A stretch of DNA of 64,000 bases. Origin: DATJIG01 sp050260515. GTDB lineage: Bacteria > Pseudomonadota > Alphaproteobacteria > SMXQ01. Positions 35,095-45,102 of the stretch are shown in pieces. A program made the position numbers and the translations under genes. Where the stretch lies: assembly GCA_050260515.1 (NCBI GenBank), contig JBLNCI010000031.1, forward strand, positions 1 to 64,000, given 5' to 3'. The notes beneath the pieces were generated by a model. That model searched no databases. It was not told where the DNA came from and saw only the letters and a list, made by a program, of their open reading frames with translations. Within the stretch, counting starts at the first letter, position 1; every line of letters starts with the position of its first letter.

Positions 35095-38000
35095 TCAGTC
35101 GAGCAAGACCTGCCCGAGCCGGACCTCAACGCGATGGAGCGCGCCGTCGTTGAGCAAGGGAAGACGGAGGGGCAACTCCGTGATTCTTTTCCCATCGAAC
35201 GCAGCTGCTACCACACCGCGGCAGACGCTGTCGGGGTTCGTGACCGCTATCTCGTACCGTGCGGAGCCGTGGCGCAACGTGATGTCGAAGCCGGGCCAGG
35301 CGGTGGGAATGCACGGATCGAGACGGACGTGCTCGCCTTCGATGTGCAGTCCCAGAATGCTCTCAACACCGGCCCGCTGCATCCAGCCGGCGGAGCCCGT
35401 ATACCAGGTCCAGCCTCCGCGGCCGACGTGAGGTCTGGCGGCGTAGACATCCGCCGCGATGACGTATGGCTCAACTTTGTAGCGGTAGACGTCCGCCCGC
35501 GTGCGGGTGTGGTTGATCGGGTTGATGAGCGAGAACAGCCCGGCGGCCTTGTCGCCCTCGCCGAGTGCCGCGTACGCCATCACCGACCAGGCGGCGGCAT
35601 GGGTGTATTGGCTGCCGTTCTCGCGGATGCCGGGCGGGTAACCCTTGATGTAACCCGGATCGAGCGGCGTCTTGTCGAAGGGCGGCGTGAACAGCAACGC
35701 CAGCCCATCCTCCGCGCGGATCAGTTCTCGGCCAACCGACGTCATCGCGCGTGCCGCCCGTTCGGGCTGCGCCGCGCCGGAAATCGCCGCCCACGACTGG
35801 GCGATCGAATCGATCCGGCATTCGTCGCTCGACGCCGAGCCGAGCGGCGTGCCGTCGTCGAAATACCCGCGGCGGTACCAGTCGCCATCCCATGCCTCGC
35901 GCTCGACCGACGCCTGCAACGCGTTTGCGTGCGCTCGCCATGACTGAGCCCGGGACGTCTCGTGCCGCGCTTCGGCGAGCGGCGCGAACGCGAGCAGTGC
36001 CGCGTGCAGAAGCCAACCGAGCCAGACGCTTTCGCCGCGGCCATGCTCGCCGACGCGGTTCATTCCGTCGTTCCAGTCGCCGGTGCCCATGAGCGGAAGA
36101 CCGTGGGCGCCGAGAGCGAGGCTTCGGTCGAGCGCGAGTGCGCAGTGCGCGAACAGCGTCGCGGTCGCGTCGGAGATCGTCGGCTGGAAGTAGCTGTCGT
36201 GTTGGCCGGCTTCCAGTCTTTGCCCTTCGAGGAACGGAACCGGCTCGTCGAGAATGGCGCCATCTCCGGTCGCCCGGACATAGTGGGCCACGGCGTAGGC
36301 GAGCCACGCGCGGTCGTCGGATATGCGGGTGCGGACGCCCTCGCCGGAATGCGGACGCCACCAGTGCTGTACGTCGCCTTCGATGAACTGCCGTGCCGCC
36401 GCGCGCAGCAAGTGCTCGCGCGCCATCGCGGGCTGCGCGGCGACAAGCGCCATGCCATCCTGCAACTGATCGCGGAACCCGTAGGCCCCGCTCGATTGAT
36501 AAAACGCGGAGCGGGCCCAGATGCGGCACGCCAGCGTCTGATAAAGCAGCCAGCCGTTGAGCATAATATCCATCGACCGCTCTGGCGTCCTGACCTGCAC
36601 GGCGCCCAACGTCTCGTCCCAGTACCGCTCCACCTTGGCGCGCACGTTGTCGAGGTCGGCGGCCCGATAGCGTGCAATCAAACGCCGTGCCTCGGCCGGA
36701 CTTGCCGCCTCACCCAGGAAGAAGGTGATCTCCGTCGCTCCATTCGGCTGCAGAGTCACCTTCGTCCGCAGCGCGCCGCAGGGATCAAGTCCGGCGCCGA
36801 CGGTGTTGGATAGGGGTGCGCCGGTCTGAAGCGCCGCGGGACTTGTCAATGTCCCATTCCGGCCGATGAATTCCCGGCGGTCGCCGGTCCAGTCGGTCTG
36901 ACGGCCCCCGAGATCGGCGAAGGCGACGCGCGACGCAAAAGCGGGAATCCATTCATTCCTGGCGAACATCGCGCCGTTCTCGGAATCGATTTCCGTGACC
37001 ACGAACGGGGCCGCGGCACTCCGCGATGGTCCAAGCACCCATTCGGCATAGGCGACAATCGAGATTTGCCGCGCCCGACCGGAGATGTTGCGGAGCGTGA
37101 GGCGAGAGATCTTGATCGGGTCGTCGAGCGGCACGTACTGAAGAAGGTCGGCGGCAATGCCGTGGGCGGTGTGCTCGAACCGGCAGTAGCCACGGCCATG
37201 GCGGGCGATATAGGTGCTCAACTCGTCGCGGAGCGGCGACGCCGTCGGAGCCCATACTTCGCCGCTGTCCTCGTCGCGCAAATAGAATGCCTCGCCGGCC
37301 CGATCGGTCACCGGATCGTTCGACCATGGCGTCAACTGGCGTTCGCGGCTGTTGACGGACCAGGTGTAGCCGCTGCCCTCGGCCGCTGCCTGAAAGCCGA
37401 ACGCGGAATTGGCGACGACATTGATCCACGGGGCAGGCGTCGCGCGGCCAGGGCCGAGGATCGTCACATATTCGCGCCCTTCGTCGGCGAACCCGCCAAA
37501 CCCGTTGAAGAACTCAAGCTTCGGCGAAGGTAAAGCTGCGGGCGCCGCGGGCACTGGTGACCTTCGTCGTGGCGCCTTCGTCTTATCGGCATCGGACTCA
37601 CTGGCGCGATCGAGCTGATCGCTGAGGCGGCCCCGCTGGCCGACCAGAACGACCCGCGCCACTGAGATAAGAAGGGCCCGTGTCTCTGCGGGCAAAAGAT
37701 CCGAGCGCACGAGGAAAACACCGCCTTGCGGACCACCTTCTCCGCCTCGCTCCGGCGACCAACTTTCTCGGATCAAGGTCTCAAGTGCGATCTGCAGGTC
37801 TTGCACGTAGGACGATGCGCGTTCGTTAATTATCACCAGATCGACCGGGAACTGCTTCATTCGCCAATACTTGCGTGCTTGCGACAACGTGCGCGCGATA
37901 TCGAGATCCTCTGCGTCCGAAATCCTCAACAGCAGAATTGGCAAGTCACCGGAAATGCTGAGCCCCCACAAGCCTGGCTGCCCGCCACGCCCGCCACGCC

Positions 38001-41000
38001 GGATCGTGTCGGAGGACGGGCGTAACGCCGGCGCGGCATAGATGAGGTGGCCAGCGAGTCTCTGGAAGAGAGCAGCTTTGCCGGCGTCAATTCCGAAGTG
38101 ATGGAGCTGCACCTGCGCCTGCGTCCAGGCCAAAGTCGCCGCGCGCTCGAAGGCGGCGGTGTCGCGGTGCTTGTCCACGAGATCGCACACTGCCTCGCGT
38201 GACGATGCGACCACCGTCCAGAAAGCGATGTGTGCGGCCTCGCCGGGAGCGATCCGCACGCGCCGGCGGATGGCGAAGATCGGATCGAGCACGGTGCCGA
38301 CGGTGTTCGAAAGTGGCCGACCCTGGTGCAAGGCGCTGGGGGTGCGGATGCCACAGCCGCGGCCGAGGAACCGGGCCCGATCAGTCTCAATCTCCGTTTT
38401 GCCGACGGCCCCGCCGTCGACGACCGTTAAATGCGCAGCCCATATCTCGGGCTCGCTCTGCGTGCGGCGACGGCGCGTCGCCAGGATGGCTCCGACGTCG
38501 GCGAGATATTCCGTTTCGACGAAGAGTTTCGAGAAGGCCGGATGCGCGACATCGCTGGCCGGCGGCGCCAGCACCAGCTCGGCATAGGAAGTGACCTCGA
38601 TTTCACGTACGTCACTGCCCGAATTCGCGATCGAGACGCGGCGCACCTCGGCATCGTCTTCGGACGAGACCAGAATTTCCGTCGTGGTGGTCAGCGTTCC
38701 GTCACGCCTCAGGATCTCGGCGCGATCCTCATTGAACGTGACCTCGTAGGCATCTGGTTCGGCACCGCTCGGCTGAAAGCCAGCCGACCACACGTCGTTA
38801 CTATGGACGTCGCGGAGGAAGAGATAGGAGCCCCAGTCGTCGCAGGTCGCATCTTCCCGCCAGCGCGTTACGGCGAGATCCCGCCACCGGCTGAAGCCCG
38901 AGCCGGCCGCCGTAAGCATCACGGCGTAGCGACCATTAGAGAGCAAGTGGGTCGCGGGCGTTGCGCCGTGCGCTGTGGTCAGCCGCCGTCCGCCAGGCGA
39001 TTCGATCTCGCGGACCTTCGCCAAGGATTGCGCTTCCGTCGCCCACGGGCGAATGACGGCAACGTCACGGGGTGTGCGCTCCTGAAGTAGCAACTCCGTC
39101 GCCTGCACGATGGGTTCGGCGTGGAACCGGGTCCGCATCGCGCCATTCAGCAAGGCGTCGGCGATGGCGACGATCGTCATACCCTGATGGTGTGCCATGA
39201 ATGCACGAACAACGGCGACCGTCTGTTGTTTCGGCACGCGGATCGGCGTGTAATCGAGCGCTTCGTAGAAACCGTAGCGTCCCAGGGCGCCCTCGCCGAC
39301 AAGCCGCTCGAAGTTTCGTGTTGCCGCTTCAGGGTCGACCATGGCCGCCAGCGCTGTCGCGTAAGGAGCAATCACGGCGTTCTCCCCCAGCCCGCGCTTC
39401 AATCCCAGGCCGGGAATGCCGAAGCTTGAATACTGATAGGTGAATTCCAGGTCGCGCACGTTATAGGCCGATTCGGAGACACCCCACGGCGTCGCGAGCG
39501 TGGACCCATAGCTAATCTGACGCTCGACGACCAGCCGGCTCGTTCGTTCGAGAAGGCTTTGCGCCGGCGCCCGCATGACGAGCGACGGCATCAGGTATTC
39601 GAACATCGAGCCTGACCAGGAGATCAGAGCGGCGCCATGGGCAACGGGCGTGACGGCGCGGCCGAGGCGGAACCAATGGCGGGCCGGCACGTCGCCCTTG
39701 GCGATGGCCACGAAGCTCGCCAGTCGCGCTTCGGACGCGAGCAGATCGTAGCAGTTCGGGTCCAAGGCGCCGTCCGACACCGAGTAGCCGATCGACAACA
39801 GCTTACGGTCGTCGTCGAGCAGAAAGGCGAAGTCCATCGCCAGCGCCATCGACCGGGCGCGACGTTCGAGCTCGGAGAGACGATCCTCGATCGCGACCGG
39901 TGCGTCGGCCTGCGAATCGAGATCATGACGGTGACTCGCAATGGCGTTACGGCTTGCCTCCGCCCAGTACAGCATGTCCTCGCCGGTAGCATCGCCGTGC
40001 TCGGCGACGAACGCGCGGGCGATGTCCACGATCGTCTCGGCTTGAGCCGCGAGCCCGGCAAGTCGGTCGGGCATATCCTTGTCGCTGACGAGCCGACGCA
40101 AGTTCGCTGCCTGCACGCCAAGCGCGTCGGAGAGCTCGCTCCACGTCAGCGTCTGTGATTGACGCCTGTCGTCGTACAAGCGGTCGGCCTCTTCACGAGC
40201 GAGATCAAGGGCGTCCGCTATGCCCGTGAAGCGCCGCGCGTTTGCGATCGGCACGGCGCGCCAATCCCGGCAGGCATTGGCGAGGGTGATCAAATGGCCC
40301 GCGAGATTACCACTGTCGACGGACGAAACGTACGGAGGATCGAGCGGCCGCAGATCGCGCGTGTCGTACCAATTGTAGAAATGGCCGCGGTAGCGCGCGA
40401 GCCCGTCCATGGTCGCAAGCGTGGCCTCCATTCGCTCGGTCGCATGTACGGTCCCCGTCCATCCGAAGTCGCGAGCCGTCACCACGGAGAGAAGATAAAG
40501 GCCGAAATTCGTCGGCGAGGAGCGGTGGGCGAGGATTGGTTCCGGATCCTCCTGGAAATTGTCCGGCGGCAACATGTGATCGGCCGCTGTGACGAACGTC
40601 TCGAAGAACCTCCAGGTCCGTCGGGCGATCAACCGCAGCGCGCGCGCATCGGCGTCTGATACTGGTAGCCGGCCGGCATCGGCGGGTGGCATGCTGGTCC
40701 AGCGCGCGATGGCGGGCGACGAGATCCAGAGCGCGGCGAACGTCGCCGCCAGCGGCCATGTCCCATGCGGCGACAACCGTGCGACGAACACGCCGAGAAT
40801 GCCGATGACCACCGCGCCCGCCATCCGCCGATAAAAGCCGGCGAGGTCGAGGCGAGAACTCATTGTCGCCTGGGCCGCGGGAACCCATTCCAGGAGATGG
40901 CGACGTGTGACGAGCAGCCGAAACAGGGTTCGCGCGATGGCATCGCCCATGAGCCAGGCCTGATGGGCGAGGAAGGTTACGAGGAGCGCCGACAACGTCA

Positions 41001-43680
41001 GCGCGAGGCGAAGATCGCTGCCGAGTGCGCGCACGTGGCTGCGCAGCGAGACGCCGCGACGGCTCGGTGCGACGGCGCCGACGAGAGGCGTGAGAATCGG
41101 CATGACGATCGTCGCGACCACGAACCCGGTCCAGACCAGCGCCGCATCGACCGGTAGAGCCCAGCCCAGGAAGAGCGCGAGGACGGCGAGCGGCGCCGAC
41201 ACGCTCCGCCGCAGGTTGTCGACCATCTTCCAGCGGCCGATCGCAGGCGTGCCGCCATGGACGTTCCTGGCACCGGCGAACGTCGGTCCGCCCAGGATCC
41301 ACGGTAGGAGCTGCCAGTCGCCGCGCGCCCAGCGATGGTGCCGGAGGGCGGCAACGTCGTAGCGGGCCGGGAATTCCTCGACCACCTCGACATCGGAGGC
41401 GAGACCGGCGCGGGCGAAAATGCCCTCAAACAGATCGTGGCTCAGGAGCGTCGAGTCCGGCACCCGTCCGGCGAGCGCCGTCTCGAATGCGTCGACGTCG
41501 TAGATTCCCTTGCCCGTGTACGAACCCTCGCCGAACAAATCCTGATACACGTCGGACGCCGCCGCGGCATACGGGTCGATGCCGCCCATGCTGGAAAAGA
41601 CGCGTTGGAAAAGCGATCCTTCACGACCCACCGGCAGCGACGGCGTTACCCGGGGCTGCAGCACCGCATATCCCTCGACGACGCGCCCGACTGCGGCGTC
41701 GAAGAGGGGTTGGTTGAGCGGATGCGCCATCTTGCCGATCAAGCGGCGCACCGTATCCCGCGGAAGCCGGGTGTCCGCGTCGAGCGTGATGACATAGCGG
41801 ACATCGGTGGGGAGACGGAGGCCGTCACCGGTATCGACGAACGTGGTGTCGGTCGCGCCGCGCAGCAGCCGGTTCATCTCGTGCAGCTTGCCGCGCTTGC
41901 GTTCCCAGCCGATCCACCGCCTCTCGCCTTTGTTCCACACGCGACGCCGGTGGAGCAGGAGAAAGCGCTTGCCGCCGGCCGCCGGTCCGTAGCGACGGTT
42001 GAGGCGCGCGATGCCGTCGGCCGCCGCAGCAAGAAGAGTCGAGTCGCCGTCGGCGTGCTCGGTCGCGGCATCGGTCCAGTCGGACAGCAACGCGAAGTAA
42101 AGGTCGCCATCGGGGCTGGCAAGGTGATGGATTTCGAGACGCTCAATCTGCTTTTCGATGCCGTCCCGCGAGGTCAGCAGCGTCGGCACCGCGACAAGCG
42201 TGCGCAGATGCGCGGGGACCCCGTCACGAAGCGCCAAGGCCGGCAGACGGGTCGCGCCGAAACGCCGCATCACGCTGCGATTGACCAGCGCGACAGCCGT
42301 GTCGATCGCGGGGATGGCACCGAGCGCACCGAGAAGGACCAGCCAATTTCCATCGATCCCGAGGCGCGCCAAGGCCACCAGCGGCAGAGCCAGGATGATC
42401 GCGGAGACCACTGCGCCCGCACCGACGTAGCCACCGATACCGAGCGCCCGATTGATATGCGCGAGCCAGGCACGTGGCGGCGGCCGAAAGCCGATCTCCG
42501 CTTCGAAGGCCGGACGTCCCCCGGCGATCAGGTGATAGCCGGGATCGCCGCGACGCTTGTGTTCATCGCCGTCGGCGGATGACGCTCGCCTTGCGGCGGC
42601 GACGGCGCTGCGCGCGACGTCGATCTCGGAACGGCCGGACCCTCGCGCCAACTGTTCGATGGCGCTGCGATAAAGATTCCGCGTCGGGAAATCCATCGAG
42701 CAAAAGTCGGTGTCGGTCGCGAGCACGTCGTCGACGACGCTGAGGCGCTCGAACAGCTCCGTCCAATCGACATCGGAGATCAAGCGCAGGCTGGTGATGA
42801 TGTTCCGGACCGTGACGGCGCCGGAGCCCTGGCGCTGGTGCTCGTCGTGAACCGCCGAATCGGCGGTCGTCCCCTGAGCGGCGAGACGCTGATTCAGCCA
42901 CGTCAGCGCCGGGGCGATTGCGGCATCTTGGTCATGAAGCCGATGCACGAGTTGAACGGCGAACGCTTCCGGCACAGACGCGTCCGACGGGAGTGCGCGC
43001 TTATGATCGGCGAGCACCGCCGCGATCGGCTCGGCCGTCGTCCCGCGCGCGCCCAGCAGGCGATCGGCGAGGGAATCCGCCTGCTGACGCGCCGCGCTGC
43101 TGGCGACGATCAGCTCGGCGAGGCGCCTGAGATTCTCGATAAGGACAATTCGCAGCGTGATCGCGACGGCCCAGAGCTCGCCGATCGTCAGCGGCTGAAC
43201 CTCCTGGTAGGCGCGCACGTAGCGGCACAGCGTCTCGGGATCGAAGTGACTGTCGGTATGGGCGACGAACGCCCAGGCCAGGCCGAACACCCGCGGGTAG
43301 CCGGCGAAGGGACCCTCGGCGAGGTTCGGCAATTGCCGGTAAAATCCGGCCGGCAAATCCAAGCGGATCTCGCGAACCTGCTTTTCGACGAGGTGGTAGT
43401 TGTCGACGAGCCACTCCGCCGCCGGCGTAATCGCACGCCCCTCGTCGATCGCCTGCGCGATGGCGCGATGAGACGCGAGCAGAACACCGGCGTTGGCGGC
43501 AAGCCGCTTTATGAGCGGATGGCCTCTGTTAGGCTTGCGCCTCACCGCTTGGGCGCGCGCCAAGCTGCGCGCATGCTCTTCGAGGCGCTCGGCGCTGAAG
43601 AGCTCTTCACGAACGGGTTTCCGGCTATCCCAGAGAGGCGGCCGTGGTCGGCGGCGTAAGGCTCGGCAGCTGAACATCAT
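35095..43680 (-). CDS. ndvB: Cyclic beta-1,2-glucan synthase (NdvB/ChvB type)
   Basis: A 2861-residue inner-membrane enzyme that makes, cyclises and trims periplasmic beta-1,2-glucans from UDP-glucose. The N-terminal segment (to about residue 400) is cytoplasmic and helical. The membrane-bound GT84 domain follows, with hydrophobic pairs such as IGGYVGAGAVVSAIILALPLVALARLG before it, the catalytic aspartates in VITLDADTRLPRDTVRRL near residue 634, and APLAVLALFLGWALPVDAALVW after it. A long linker leads to two beta-sandwich modules (from about residues 1560 and 2060) and the GH94 phosphorylase-like catalytic barrel with LMGTGDWNDGMNRVGE near residue 2530. Length and order match NdvB. It is the largest gene of the presumed island and has no partner such as ndvA beside it. 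Confidence 0.95.
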   Translation of the reverse strand: MMFSCRALRRRPRPPLWDSRKPVREELFSAERLEEHARSLARAQAVRRKPNRGHPLIKRLAANAGVLLASHRAIAQAIDEGRAITPAAEWLVDNYHLVEKQVREIRLDLPAGFYRQLPNLAEGPFAGYPRVFGLAWAFVAHTDSHFDPETLCRYVRAYQEVQPLTIGELWAVAITLRIVLIENLRRLAELIVASSAARQQADSLADRLLGARGTTAEPIAAVLADHKRALPSDASVPEAFAVQLVHRLHDQDAAIAPALTWLNQRLAAQGTTADSAVHDEHQRQGSGAVTVRNIITSLRLISDVDWTELFERLSVVDDVLATDTDFCSMDFPTRNLYRSAIEQLARGSGRSEIDVARSAVAAARRASSADGDEHKRRGDPGYHLIAGGRPAFEAEIGFRPPPRAWLAHINRALGIGGYVGAGAVVSAIILALPLVALARLGIDGNWLVLLGALGAIPAIDTAVALVNRSVMRRFGATRLPALALRDGVPAHLRTLVAVPTLLTSRDGIEKQIERLEIHHLASPDGDLYFALLSDWTDAATEHADGDSTLLAAAADGIARLNRRYGPAAGGKRFLLLHRRRVWNKGERRWIGWERKRGKLHEMNRLLRGATDTTFVDTGDGLRLPTDVRYVITLDADTRLPRDTVRRLIGKMAHPLNQPLFDAAVGRVVEGYAVLQPRVTPSLPVGREGSLFQRVFSSMGGIDPYAAAASDVYQDLFGEGSYTGKGIYDVDAFETALAGRVPDSTLLSHDLFEGIFARAGLASDVEVVEEFPARYDVAALRHHRWARGDWQLLPWILGGPTFAGARNVHGGTPAIGRWKMVDNLRRSVSAPLAVLALFLGWALPVDAALVWTGFVVATIVMPILTPLVGAVAPSRRGVSLRSHVRALGSDLRLALTLSALLVTFLAHQAWLMGDAIARTLFRLLVTRRHLLEWVPAAQATMSSRLDLAGFYRRMAGAVVIGILGVFVARLSPHGTWPLAATFAALWISSPAIARWTSMPPADAGRLPVSDADARALRLIARRTWRFFETFVTAADHMLPPDNFQEDPEPILAHRSSPTNFGLYLLSVVTARDFGWTGTVHATERMEATLATMDGLARYRGHFYNWYDTRDLRPLDPPYVSSVDSGNLAGHLITLANACRDWRAVPIANARRFTGIADALDLAREEADRLYDDRRQSQTLTWSELSDALGVQAANLRRLVSDKDMPDRLAGLAAQAETIVDIARAFVAEHGDATGEDMLYWAEASRNAIASHRHDLDSQADAPVAIEDRLSELERRARSMALAMDFAFLLDDDRKLLSIGYSVSDGALDPNCYDLLASEARLASFVAIAKGDVPARHWFRLGRAVTPVAHGAALISWSGSMFEYLMPSLVMRAPAQSLLERTSRLVVERQISYGSTLATPWGVSESAYNVRDLEFTYQYSSFGIPGLGLKRGLGENAVIAPYATALAAMVDPEAATRNFERLVGEGALGRYGFYEALDYTPIRVPKQQTVAVVRAFMAHHQGMTIVAIADALLNGAMRTRFHAEPIVQATELLLQERTPRDVAVIRPWATEAQSLAKVREIESPGGRRLTTAHGATPATHLLSNGRYAVMLTAAGSGFSRWRDLAVTRWREDATCDDWGSYLFLRDVHSNDVWSAGFQPSGAEPDAYEVTFNEDRAEILRRDGTLTTTTEILVSSEDDAEVRRVSIANSGSDVREIEVTSYAELVLAPPASDVAHPAFSKLFVETEYLADVGAILATRRRRTQSEPEIWAAHLTVVDGGAVGKTEIETDRARFLGRGCGIRTPSALHQGRPLSNTVGTVLDPIFAIRRRVRIAPGEAAHIAFWTVVASSREAVCDLVDKHRDTAAFERAATLAWTQAQVQLHHFGIDAGKAALFQRLAGHLIYAAPALRPSSDTIRRGGRGGQPGLWGLSISGDLPILLLRISDAEDLDIARTLSQARKYWRMKQFPVDLVIINERASSYVQDLQIALETLIRESWSPERGGEGGPQGGVFLVRSDLLPAETRALLISVARVVLVGQRGRLSDQLDRASESDADKTKAPRRRSPVPAAPAALPSPKLEFFNGFGGFADEGREYVTILGPGRATPAPWINVVANSAFGFQAAAEGSGYTWSVNSRERQLTPWSNDPVTDRAGEAFYLRDEDSGEVWAPTASPLRDELSTYIARHGRGYCRFEHTAHGIAADLLQYVPLDDPIKISRLTLRNISGRARQISIVAYAEWVLGPSRSAAAPFVVTEIDSENGAMFARNEWIPAFASRVAFADLGGRQTDWTGDRREFIGRNGTLTSPAALQTGAPLSNTVGAGLDPCGALRTKVTLQPNGATEITFFLGEAASPAEARRLIARYRAADLDNVRAKVERYWDETLGAVQVRTPERSMDIMLNGWLLYQTLACRIWARSAFYQSSGAYGFRDQLQDGMALVAAQPAMAREHLLRAAARQFIEGDVQHWWRPHSGEGVRTRISDDRAWLAYAVAHYVRATGDGAILDEPVPFLEGQRLEAGQHDSYFQPTISDATATLFAHCALALDRSLALGAHGLPLMGTGDWNDGMNRVGEHGRGESVWLGWLLHAALLAFAPLAEARHETSRAQSWRAHANALQASVEREAWDGDWYRRGYFDDGTPLGSASSDECRIDSIAQSWAAISGAAQPERAARAMTSVGRELIRAEDGLALLFTPPFDKTPLDPGYIKGYPPGIRENGSQYTHAAAWSVMAYAALGEGDKAAGLFSLINPINHTRTRADVYRYKVEPYVIAADVYAARPHVGRGGWTWYTGSAGWMQRAGVESILGLHIEGEHVRLDPCIPTAWPGFDITLRHGSARYEIAVTNPDSVCRGVVAAAFDGKRITELPLRLPLLNDGALHRVEVRLGQVLLD

Positions 43681-43946
43681 GAAGCGAGCCTTTTTGCCGC
43701 GATGGAAGCGCGATCGAACTTATGCAGGAGGTGCGGCGTGGTATGGCGGCGGGGTTACACCCCTTATTTGCCGCTCTTGTGAAGCAAGCGTTTTGGACCG
43801 CTCCATCTAGGGAACGGCGATCGCGGAGCTGCTCGGGCTTAATGCCCTTTGAAATGCTTTGTCGGCTTGAGCAATTCCTCGGAAAGTGCAACCCGCTTGA
43901 CGCAAATCGCGATGCTCTCCGTTCGACCTCCAGACCGAGTACCGCC

Positions 43947-44060
43947 TCACGAGCGAATGAACACGGCCGTGCAGAAGGCGGCAGTAATCAGCGCGGTCCA
44001 GATCAGGTCGTTAAAGTTTTGCTCCCACCACCTGTGGAGCATGCGTGCTGTCGTATTCAT
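43947..44060 (-). CDS. Very small membrane protein (37 residues)
   Basis: ATG at 44058-44060 with AAGGAG 7 bases upstream opens a 37-codon frame: a basic, Trp-rich head MNTTARMLHRWWEQNFNDL, then one hydrophobic helix IWTALITAAFCTAVFI and a short RS end. The strong ribosome-binding site and the amphipathic-plus-transmembrane layout support a real gene. It lies 60 bases downstream of the next small membrane protein on the same strand and may form a pair with it. No family is recognised. Confidence 0.6.
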   Translation of the reverse strand: MNTTARMLHRWWEQNFNDLIWTALITAAFCTAVFIRS

Positions 44061-44120
44061 CGCCTTCTCCTTCTTCGGTGGCGGGATGGGCGCCCGCCAC
44101 CGTTTTGCATCGCGTCGTGA

Positions 44121-44264
44121 CTAAGCAACTGCTCCGGCGCCGACAAGCGATGTGAGTTCCGCCCAGAACGTGTAGGCGATAAACAGGACGACCATTCCTA
44201 CGACAACGAACAGCGTCTTTATGCCGGGCCGTGACGGCGGGTATTCCTGCGGTACATAGGCCAT
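44121..44264 (-). CDS. Small membrane protein (47 residues)
   Basis: ATG at 44262-44264 preceded by GAGGAGG at 6 bases. The peptide starts MAYVPQEYPPSRPGIKTL, then a single transmembrane helix LFVVVGMVVLFIAYTFW and a short tail ELTSLVGAGAVA. The same frame is open to 44468 but the upstream part lacks a ribosome-binding site and looks random. It probably forms a two-gene unit with the 37-residue protein downstream. Function unknown. Confidence 0.65.
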   Translation of the reverse strand: MAYVPQEYPPSRPGIKTLFVVVGMVVLFIAYTFWAELTSLVGAGAVA

Positions 44265-45102
44265 AACAACCTCCTCGATGGACCGGCGGAGGTGGAGGCA
44301 TGCCCGGAGCCAAGTTGGGGTCCGAGGCCGGTGCGGAGAGTGGAGACGCGAAGCGAGTGATCGGAAGCGGATTTGGCGCGTCGCGTCGTAGATTGTCGTT
44401 CCGCCAGCCACTATAAGAAGTCGTGTGCGTCCACCGGAATACAAGTGGGGTGCTTGGGGATACTGCATCTGGCCCCAGCATCGTCAGGCAGTTAAGCGGC
44501 GATACGGTCGCACTTCGCCGCTCTTGTCCGCGGTAACCGGCCTGGGTTTCAGCCATTGGAGATACGAGCGGGTCACGCGCCCGTCGGTCCTGTGTCCCTG
44601 AATGGCGCCGGTGATTCCCTGTTAGAGGCCCTGCAATTCCCTGTTCTGTGCGCGCCCGCGCGAGAGACCGCAGCGACGGAGACGAGAGATTCATGGGTTT
44701 TTTCGCCCCTTCAGGCGATGTGGCGCGCCAAGAGACTGAGAATCTTCCCTGTAATTTCCCTGAAAAATAGGGAATTTGGCGGAGCAGGGTGCTCAGCTGA
44801 CGGTATCCACCGCCAACGACCAAGGGCCTCCTCAGGGAGGCCCTTGGTGTTTGTGGGGCGGGAAGGTGAGCGAGCCGAACGCAAGGCCGTAGCGCCGAGG
44901 CTCGTCAGCGCCTAGTCGCGCGCTTCCGCCCTAGTTGGTCTCTCGAGAGCACCGGGTCCTGGCGCCCTATCGCAGACGGACTCGGGAGCGATTGTCGAGC
45001 GGCATTCGTCAGTATGCTAAAAGACGGAGACCTCCTGGCCGCGGTGGCGCCGGCGAAGCTCGAATTCGTCCGCCGAGCGGCGAAATCCGAAATGGATGCG
45101 CA
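44265..45102. other. Gene-free right end of the presumed island
   Basis: About 840 bases without a supportable gene. Bases 44600-44810 carry repeated TTCCCTGT-like words and the inverted repeat TTCCCT...AGGGAA (44756-44774), sequence of the kind found at decayed mobile-element ends. From 44820 to about 44930 comes a 12-bp hairpin and a stretch that is an imperfect copy of the sequence downstream of tRNA-Ser (30058-30185). The promoter of the TauD-type gene must lie at the far right. Confidence 0.55.
44820..44847 (+). repeat. Hairpin resembling the tRNA-Ser terminator, start of a decayed flank repeat
   Basis: Perfect 12-bp stem CCAAGGGCCTCC / GGAGGCCCTTGG with loop TCAG, then TGTTTGTGGGGCG. 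The tail GTGTTTGTGGGG and, 50 bases on, GCGCCGAGGCTCG and AGCGCC all recur in the same order after tRNA-Ser (30086-30160), and CTTCCGCC closes both copies. Confidence 0.7.

Noticed and set aside
44780..44817. tRNA-like stretch ending in CCGCCA near the right island end
   Set aside because: It has complementary ends but no anticodon arm, T loop or D loop; not a tRNA.
30056..44930. Search for an integrase or transposase to support the island
   Set aside because: No tyrosine or serine recombinase, DDE transposase or their clear fragments could be recognised, so no mobile_element feature is called.
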